From assembly GCA_030037695.1 (NCBI GenBank), contig JASHQF010000115.1:1-5469 (forward strand): DNA of 5,469 bases. Reading direction: 5' to 3'. The translations under genes and the position numbers were made by a program. Numbering within the stretch: the stretch's first letter is position 1; each line of letters opens with the position of its first letter. This document shows, piece after piece, positions 1 through 4,285 of this stretch. The notes beneath the pieces were generated by a model that saw only the letters and a list, made by a program, of their open reading frames with translations, had not been told where the DNA came from and ran no database searches. The DNA is from Thermoplasmata archaeon (GTDB lineage Archaea; Thermoplasmatota; Thermoplasmata; Lutacidiplasmatales; UBA184).

Positions 1-413
1 TCGACCTGGAGGCTTGCTACTTCGATGTCGGTTCTGCCTATCCTGGTGGTGCAGCAGCTACCAAGGGTGGGGTTGTTCGCCCATTAAAAGGGATCGTGAG
101 CTGGGTTTACACCGTCGCGAGACAGGTGTGTTACTTTTTGGCGGAAGTGCGAGGGTCTCTGACGAGAAGGTTCCCACAGTACGAGAGGAACGGGGAACCG
201 GCGCCTCTAGTCCATCAGTTGTCCGGCAGGGCATCGCTGAGCAGCCACGCGCTACGGGATAAGGGCTGAAAGCATCTAAGCCCGAAACCCCCTCGAAAAC
301 GAGAGACCTCGGAGGACATTCGTAGAAGACGAGCTCGATAGAGCCGGGGTGTACGCGGAAAGCCTTCGGGCGATCCGCTCAGCCCGCGGCCACTAACGTC
401 CGCAGCTACGTAA
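1..413 (+). rRNA. 23S ribosomal RNA, 3' end (partial, archaeal type)
   Basis: This is the last ~410 nucleotides of large-subunit rRNA (domain V end and domain VI); the 5' part lies outside the window. Universal landmarks are visible, in E. coli numbering: the GATGTCGG strand of the peptidyl-transferase centre (A2503 = base 25, U2504-U2506 = 26-28), the A-loop (71-81, G2553 = 75), U2585 (107), A2602 (124) in helix 93, and the sarcin-ricin loop AGTACGAGAGGAAC (178-191, A2660 = 184). The section after the sarcin-ricin loop (GTTGTCCGGCAGGGCATCGC, 219-238) and the tail with GCCCGCGG followed by CACTAAC (382-397) match archaeal rather than bacterial 23S as I remember them. The 3' end is estimated from the usual archaeal distance after CACTAAC and may be off by about 10 bases. 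Protein reading frames across this stretch are artefacts. Confidence 0.97.
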
Positions 414-460
414 CCTGGTTGCGCTCGGCAGTTACACAGAACGCGTGTGGTTTCTTTTTT
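410..460 (+). terminator. Candidate rRNA 3' processing and termination region
   Basis: GTAAC (410-414) can pair with GTTAC (431-435), extended by TG/CA with one bulged base. A weaker ACAC/GTGT pairing (434-437 with 445-448) leads into TTTCTTTTTT (451-460), the longest T-rich tract in the window. Archaeal RNA polymerase terminates at U-rich tracts, with or without a hairpin, so the T-tract just after 23S is the natural end of the rRNA transcript. The sequence near 410 may instead pair with the unseen 5' flank of 23S to form the processing helix. No RNA data support either role. Confidence 0.5.
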
Positions 461-611
461 CCCCGGAACCCGGGCGGGCGGACCCGCTCCCCCGCGAGCG
501 TAAAGCCCCCGCGTCGCTCGGTCGGTCGTGGGTTCGCTCGGCGTCAGCCGTACCCGCTGGCCGGTCGCGGCGTGGATCCGCCTTACGCTCCCGACCCGCC
601 CGCCGCCCGTG
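461..611. other. GC-rich spacer between 23S rRNA and first protein gene
   Basis: I find no gene here, and no 5S rRNA or tRNA. The stretch is almost entirely G and C, with small hairpins: CCCGG/CCGGG around AAC (462-474) and GCGGG/CCCGC around CGGA (474-487). The octamer-like TCGCTCGG occurs twice (in 513-535 and 531-541), probably by composition. A promoter for the downstream genes should lie here; the only slightly AT-richer spots are TAAA at 501-504 and CTTAC at 582-586. The latter lies about 26-30 bases before the start codon at 612, the right distance for a leaderless transcript, but it is a poor TATA match. Confidence 0.55.
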
Positions 612-625
612 ATGCTGACGGGCGG
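603..625 (+). promoter_or_regulatory. 8-bp stem-loop enclosing a start codon
   Basis: CCGCCCGT (603-610) is perfectly complementary to ACGGGCGG (618-625). The 7-base loop (611-617) contains the proposed ATG (612-614) of the small protein gene. If the mRNA has a leader, this hairpin would present or mask the initiation site. In DNA this rich in GC, such stems also arise by chance, and several alternative registers with neighbouring CCCGCC runs are possible. Confidence 0.25.
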
Positions 626-908
626 GCCCCCGCCGCTCCCCGGACCGCCGCTCGATCTGCTCGTGCCGAACCCGGTGCCGACCGACCCGCGCCGCCGGGT
701 CTTCAGCTTCGAGGAGGACCATGACGCCTGGGTGCTGCGCCTCGTCTGGGACGCGGAGGACCCCGGGATCCTCGAGGCCGAGTACCGGGCGCCGATCTAC
801 GGCGGCCGGGCCCCGGCGACCGAGGTCCCGAAGTTCTGGGCCGCGGTGAAGCGCCTCGTCGCCCCCCTCGGTCCGCTCCCGGTGGAGAGCGCGGATCCCC
901 GGCCATGA
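612..908 (+). CDS. Small protein of unknown function upstream of the exonuclease
   Basis: I do not recognise this 98-residue protein. It has a Pro/Gly-rich N-terminal ~30 residues, then a more protein-like section (residues 30-85) with alternating hydrophobic and charged residues. That section includes VFSFEEDHDAWVLRLVWD, an aromatic/acidic segment ending in EAEYRAPIYGG, and a predicted helix PKFWAAVKRLVAPL. No signal peptide, membrane segment or cysteine motif is visible; it is probably soluble and acidic. The best reason to believe it is its ATGA overlap with the next gene (stop 906-908, next start 905), implying translational coupling. The start is uncertain: ATG 612 is preferred, GTG 609 sits directly before it, GTG 675 would leave only the conserved-looking part, and ATG 528 would add 28 low-complexity residues. 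None has a good Shine-Dalgarno site. Confidence 0.6.
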   Translation: MLTGGPPPLPGPPLDLLVPNPVPTDPRRRVFSFEEDHDAWVLRLVWDAEDPGILEAEYRAPIYGGRAPATEVPKFWAAVKRLVAPLGPLPVESADPRP

Positions 909-1723
909 CCGACAGCGCGGGGCCGGGGGCGAAATCGGCCGTCCTGCGGGCGACGTTCGTCCATCTCCCGGGGATCGGCCCGGCGACGGAGGTCGGCCTC
1001 TGGCGCCGGGGGATCCGCGACTGGGCGGAGCTGAGGACGACGTGGCTCGGCGGGCGCTCCCCCGGGCTCCTCGCCGCCCTCGACGGGAGCGAGACCGCGC
1101 TCGTCGAGCGCGATCCGGCCTGGTTCGGGCGCCGCCTCCCGCCGGGGGAACGCTGGCGGCTCTACCCCGAGTTCCGGGAGGCGACCGCGTTCTTGGACAT
1201 CGAGACGACCTCGCTCTCCCCGTTCGAGGGGATCGTCACCGTCGTCTCGGTCCACGCGCGCGGCTCGACCCGGTCGTTCGTCGCCGGCGAGGACCTCGAG
1301 GAGCTCCCCGCCTACCTGCGCCGGTTCCCGCTGCTCGCCACGTTCAACGGCAGCCGGTTCGACGTACCGTTCCTCGAAGCGACGCTCCCCGGCTTCGTTC
1401 CGCCCCCCGTCCACCTCGACCTGCGGTTCCTCCTGTACCGCCTCGGGCTGTCGGGGGGGCTCAAGCGGATCGAGGCAACCCTCGGGCTGGGCGACCGGAG
1501 CGGCGTGGAAGGGATCGGGGGGCTCGAAGCGGTCCGACTCTGGCAAGAGCACCGGCGCGGGACCCCGGGCGCGCTCGATCGTCTCGTGCGGTACAACCGG
1601 GCCGACACGCGCAACCTCGAACCCCTCCTCGACCACGCGGTCGGGGCCCTCGCCGCACGCCTCGGGCTCCCGGAGGCCGCCGCGCCCCGCTCCTCCGCGC
1701 CGGGACTTCTCCAGGAGGCGTGA
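905..1723 (+). CDS. YprB-like RNase H-fold (DEDDy) exonuclease with N-terminal HhH
   Basis: This 272-residue protein probably degrades nucleic acid 3' to 5' in the cytoplasm using two metal ions. Residues 18-44 hold a helix-hairpin-helix-like segment (HLPGIGPATEVGLWRRGI), a DNA/RNA-binding motif. Residues ~93-250 form the RNase H-like domain with all three exonuclease motifs: ExoI FLDIE (Asp98, Glu100), ExoII TFNGSRFDVPFL (Asn148, Asp153) and ExoIII YNRADTRNL (Tyr230, Asp234). The Y-x3-D spacing marks the DEDDy subtype. HLDLRFLLYRLG (170-181) matches the core of the YprB/COG3359 family (Pfam RNase_H_2). The last ~20 residues look disordered. All four catalytic acids are present, so it should be active; substrate and pathway (repair or RNA turnover) are unknown. 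Its start overlaps the preceding stop as ATGA, and the glycosyltransferase gene follows after 7 bases. Confidence 0.87.
   Translation: MTDSAGPGAKSAVLRATFVHLPGIGPATEVGLWRRGIRDWAELRTTWLGGRSPGLLAALDGSETALVERDPAWFGRRLPPGERWRLYPEFREATAFLDIETTSLSPFEGIVTVVSVHARGSTRSFVAGEDLEELPAYLRRFPLLATFNGSRFDVPFLEATLPGFVPPPVHLDLRFLLYRLGLSGGLKRIEATLGLGDRSGVEGIGGLEAVRLWQEHRRGTPGALDRLVRYNRADTRNLEPLLDHAVGALAARLGLPEAAAPRSSAPGLLQEA
1714..1718 (+). promoter_or_regulatory. Shine-Dalgarno site for the glycosyltransferase gene
   Basis: GGAGG lies within the last codons of the exonuclease gene, 12 bases before ATG 1731. It is the only convincing Shine-Dalgarno sequence before a start in the window. It fixes the glycosyltransferase start and shows that internal operon genes can initiate independently. 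Confidence 0.7.
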
Positions 1724-1730
1724 GCCGCCG

Positions 1731-2771
1731 ATGGCGCCGGTCCCCGAGCTCGCCGTGGTCGTCGGGGCGTTCGAGCGCGACGAGTTCCTGCCGAGCGCGC
1801 TCCGCTCGGTGGTCGCCCAGACCCTCCCGCGGGAGCGGTTCGAGCTGGTCGTGGTGAAGAGCTTCCGCCACGACACCATCGACCGGGAGCTCGCCGAGCT
1901 GGGCGCGACCGTCGTCTTCGACCGCTCGGTCGAGGCGGGCCGGTTCCTCCGCCGCGGCGTCGCCGCGGCGCGCGCTCCGTGGATCGCGTTCCTCGACGAC
2001 GACGACGAGTTCGAGCCGACGCGCCTCGCGCGGATCGTCGAGGTCGTCCGGGCGCACCCCGATCTCGCGCTCTACCGCAACCGGGTCCGCGTGATCGACC
2101 GGGCCGGCCGACCCGTGCCGATGGGCCGGTGGCGCCGCCTCGAGGTCGACGCGGCGTACGACCGCACGGGTGACGTCTACCTGGCGCAGGACGGCAAGCG
2201 GGCCGCGTTCGAGGCGTCGGCGGTCCGCACCTGGTCGACGTTCAACTCGAGCACGATGGCGATCCGCAAGGAGCTCCTGGACGGCGAGCTCGGGGACGCG
2301 CTCGAGCGTCAGACCCTGCCCGACACGTTCGTCTTCCTCGCCGGCGTCGTCGGGGCGGGCGGGCTCTACCTCGACCCCCGGCGCCTCACGCGGTACCGCT
2401 CGTGGGAGGCGAGCGCGACCCGCTCTCCGCGTTGGTTCGAGGCGGCCTCCCGCTCCGAGGAGGAGCTGGCCGCGGTCGCCGCCCGGTACGGCGAGCCGGA
2501 GTTCGCCCGCTGGTTCGGCGCCCGGGCCGTCCACTACCGTCGGATGGAGAAGGGGACGCGGCTCGTGGGCGAGATCGCGGGCCGGGCGGATCGCCGGGCC
2601 GTTGCCCACCTCGCCGCGGACTACCTGCGCTTCCTCGGGGTCCACCCGGAGGAGCGTCGGCTCACGCTCGATGCCTGGGCCGCAGGGTTCTACGGTCTCA
2701 GCTACGCCCTCCTCCCGGGGGCGGTCCGCGAGCTCGCGGAGGCGCGCATCACCGACGGGCATCGGGCGTGA
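1731..2771 (+). CDS. Family 2 (GT-A) glycosyltransferase
   Basis: This 346-residue enzyme is predicted to transfer a sugar from a nucleotide-sugar donor to a glycan, lipid or protein acceptor. The N-terminal ~120 residues form the GT-A fold: first strand ELAVVVGAFERDEFL (6-20), helix SALRSVVAQTL (22-32), second strand ELVVVKSF (38-45), a helix with RFLRRGVAAARAPWIAFLDD (71-90), and the metal- and nucleotide-binding Asp run FLDDDDEF (87-94). STMAIRKELL (174-183) and the acidic section near 190-200 are where GT2 enzymes carry acceptor-site residues. The C-terminal ~120 residues are helical and charged, with no membrane span or signal peptide, so it should be cytosolic or membrane-peripheral. 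An oddity is VVVKSF where many GT2 proteins have an Asp pair (VVDDGS); this variant resembles archaeal GT2 proteins I recall. Donor and acceptor cannot be told from sequence; S-layer or pilin N-glycosylation and lipid glycosylation are possibilities. Confidence 0.88.
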   Translation: MAPVPELAVVVGAFERDEFLPSALRSVVAQTLPRERFELVVVKSFRHDTIDRELAELGATVVFDRSVEAGRFLRRGVAAARAPWIAFLDDDDEFEPTRLARIVEVVRAHPDLALYRNRVRVIDRAGRPVPMGRWRRLEVDAAYDRTGDVYLAQDGKRAAFEASAVRTWSTFNSSTMAIRKELLDGELGDALERQTLPDTFVFLAGVVGAGGLYLDPRRLTRYRSWEASATRSPRWFEAASRSEEELAAVAARYGEPEFARWFGARAVHYRRMEKGTRLVGEIAGRADRRAVAHLAADYLRFLGVHPEERRLTLDAWAAGFYGLSYALLPGAVRELAEARITDGHRA

Positions 2772-2799
2772 GCCCCGCCGACCGGCACCGGCGGCCACC

Positions 2800-2810
2800 A
2801 ACCGTTTAAT
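2800..2810 (+). promoter_or_regulatory. TATA-like promoter of the transhydrogenase operon
   Basis: TTTAAT (2805-2810) is the only AT-rich hexamer in the 68-base gap between the glycosyltransferase and pntAA. Two adenines (2800-2801) sit 4-5 bases upstream, where the BRE purines are expected. Archaeal transcription starts about 22-27 bases after the centre of the TATA box, i.e. around 2830-2835, leaving a 5' leader of under ~10 bases before ATG 2840. No Shine-Dalgarno sequence precedes that ATG, consistent with leaderless or near-leaderless translation. Confidence 0.6.
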
Positions 2811-2839
2811 CTCCTCGAGCACGGGGCCCGCCGAACCCG

Positions 2840-3982
2840 ATGCCGATCGTCATCGCCGTCCCACGGGAGTCCGCCCCCGGTGAGCGTCGGGTCGCGCTGG
2901 TCCCCGAGGTCGCCGGCCGGCTCGTCAAGGCCGGCCGTGTCGTCCGCGTCGAGGCGGGGGCCGGCACGTCGGCAGGGTACCCGGACGCCGAGTTCACGGC
3001 CGCCGGGGCGCAGGTCCTCCCGGAGCGCAAGACGATCCTCGCCGGCGCCCAGATCGTCGTTCGGCTCCAGGCCCCCCCGCCGGGCGACGTCGCCCAGATC
3101 GACCGGGGCACGATCCTCGCGGCGGTCCTGAACCCCTCCCGGAACCTGCCGACCGTCGCCGCCCTGCGGGACCGGGGGGTCACCGCGTTCGCCCTCGAGC
3201 TCCTCCCCCGGATCACGCGCGCGCAGAGCATGGACGTCCTGAGCTCGCAGGCGACGGTCGCGGGGTACCGAGCGGCGCTCATCGGGGCCGGCATGAGCCC
3301 GAAGTTCCTACCGATGCTCACGACGGCGGCCGGGACGATCCGACCGGCGAAGGTCCTCGTCCTCGGCGCCGGCGTCGCCGGCCTCATGGCGATCGCCACC
3401 GCCCGACGGCTCGGGGCCGTCGTGGAGGGATACGACGTGCGGCGGGCCGCCGGGGAACAGGTGCGGAGCCTCGGGGCCAAGTTCCTCGAGCTGGCGATCA
3501 ACGCCGAGGGATCCGGAGGGTACGCGCGGGAGCTCACCCCCGAGGAGAAGGCGCAGGAGGCCGAGATGGTCGCCAAAGCGGTCGCCGAGGCGGACATCGT
3601 GATCTCGACGGCCGCCATCCCTGGCCGGCGCGCCCCGATCCTCGTCACCCGCCCGATGGTCGATCGGATGCGGCCCGGCGCAGTGATCGTCGACCTCGCC
3701 GCGGAGACCGGGGGCAACTGCGAGCTGACCCGTCCCGGCGAGGAGGTCGTCGTGCACGGGGTGACCGTGGCGGGGCCCCTCAATCTCCCCAGCCAGCTCC
3801 CGTTCCACGCGAGCCTGATGTTCGCCCGGAACGTCGCGGCGTTCCTCGACCTCCTCGTGGCGCCCACCGGGGAGCTCGTGACCGGGTTCACCGACGAGAT
3901 CCTCGCGGCGAGCCTCCTCACGTCGGCCGGGGAGGTCCGGCACAAGCCGACCGCCGACCTGCTCGCCGCCGGGGGCCCGTAG
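2840..3982 (+). CDS. pntAA: NAD(P) transhydrogenase subunit alpha 1, NAD(H)-binding (domain I)
   Basis: This soluble 380-residue subunit binds NAD(H) on the cytoplasmic face and passes hydride to NADP(H) held by PntB. It belongs to the alanine dehydrogenase/PNT family. Residues 1-~140 form the first lobe, starting with VIAVPRESAPGERRVALVP (4-22), typical of the family. PRITRAQSMDVLSSQATVAG (123-142) contains the RQD loop that positions the nicotinamide; Arg124, Gln129 and Asp132 match R. rubrum Arg127, Gln132 and Asp135. The Rossmann nucleotide site is VLVLGAGVAGLMAIATARRL (172-191), with Asp199 in EGYDVR at the end of the second strand, favouring NAD over NADP. PGAVIVDLAAETGGNCELT (279-297) is another family signature. 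The length matches split-alpha homologues (~375-385). It ends without the membrane helices of E. coli PntA, which are encoded by the next gene; the stop TAG directly abuts that ATG. No membrane segments are seen. Confidence 0.97.
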   Translation: MPIVIAVPRESAPGERRVALVPEVAGRLVKAGRVVRVEAGAGTSAGYPDAEFTAAGAQVLPERKTILAGAQIVVRLQAPPPGDVAQIDRGTILAAVLNPSRNLPTVAALRDRGVTAFALELLPRITRAQSMDVLSSQATVAGYRAALIGAGMSPKFLPMLTTAAGTIRPAKVLVLGAGVAGLMAIATARRLGAVVEGYDVRRAAGEQVRSLGAKFLELAINAEGSGGYARELTPEEKAQEAEMVAKAVAEADIVISTAAIPGRRAPILVTRPMVDRMRPGAVIVDLAAETGGNCELTRPGEEVVVHGVTVAGPLNLPSQLPFHASLMFARNVAAFLDLLVAPTGELVTGFTDEILAASLLTSAGEVRHKPTADLLAAGGP

Positions 3983-4285
3983 ATGGCCGCGGACCTCTGG
4001 ACCGCCCTCCTGATCGCGCTCCTCGCGGCGTTCACCGGCTACGAGGTGATCGGGCGCGTCCCGGTGCTGCTCCACACGCCGCTCATGAGCGGCTCGAACT
4101 TCATCCATGGGATCGTCCTCGTCGGAGCGATCGTCGCCCTCGGCCTCGCGACGACCAACCTCGAGCGGGCGATCGGCTTCGTCGCCGTCGTGATGGGGGC
4201 GATGAACGTCACGGGCGGCTACGCGGTGACCGAGCGGATCCTCGCGATGTTCGACCGCTCCAAGCGGCCGGGGAAGCCGTCGTGA
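3983..4285 (+). CDS. pntAB: NAD(P) transhydrogenase subunit alpha 2, membrane part of domain II
   Basis: This 100-residue membrane protein supplies three transmembrane helices of the proton channel, at about residues 5-25, 40-58 and 62-84. The family motif LLHTPLMSGSNFIHGIVLVG (29-48) links the first two, and GFVAVVMGAMNVTGGYAVTE covers the third. The short charged tail (RSKRPGKPS) should be cytoplasmic. His42, in SNFIHG, coincides in position with the His42 that I recall as the channel histidine of the Thermus thermophilus alpha-2 subunit; E. coli PntA lacks a histidine there. ATG 3983 follows the pntAA stop with no gap, and its own stop overlaps the pntB start (GTGA, 4282-4285). There is no Shine-Dalgarno site, so translation probably depends on coupling to pntAA. 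Confidence 0.96.
   Translation: MAADLWTALLIALLAAFTGYEVIGRVPVLLHTPLMSGSNFIHGIVLVGAIVALGLATTNLERAIGFVAVVMGAMNVTGGYAVTERILAMFDRSKRPGKPS

Noticed and set aside
14..262. 82-residue reading frame at the window start
   Set aside because: It lies wholly inside the conserved 23S rRNA, including the A-loop and sarcin-ricin loop, and has no protein-like features.
513..541. Repeated TCGCTCGG as a possible operator or repeat array
   Set aside because: Only two imperfect copies in low-complexity GC-rich DNA; no regular spacing, so not a CRISPR or convincing binding site.
520..545. tRNA T-arm-like GGTTCG in GTGGGTTCGCTCGGC
   Set aside because: The flanks do not form a 5-bp T stem, the conserved A at position 58 is missing, and no acceptor or anticodon arm fits around it.
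528..611. N-terminal extension of the small protein starting at ATG 528
   Set aside because: The 28 extra residues look like translated spacer and no ribosome site precedes 528; ATG 612 (or GTG 609) is preferred, though not proven.
881..887. GGTGGAG as Shine-Dalgarno for the exonuclease start at 905
   Set aside because: It is 17 bases from the ATG, too far for normal use; the ATGA overlap explains initiation better.
1461..2822. 453-residue minus-strand frame across the exonuclease and glycosyltransferase genes
   Set aside because: Same compositional artefact, spanning two recognisable + strand genes and their junction; no motif seen.
2806..4035. 409-residue minus-strand frame opposite pntAA
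   Set aside because: Antisense to a well-conserved family member; rich in Arg, Ser, Ala and Thr with no recognisable domain.
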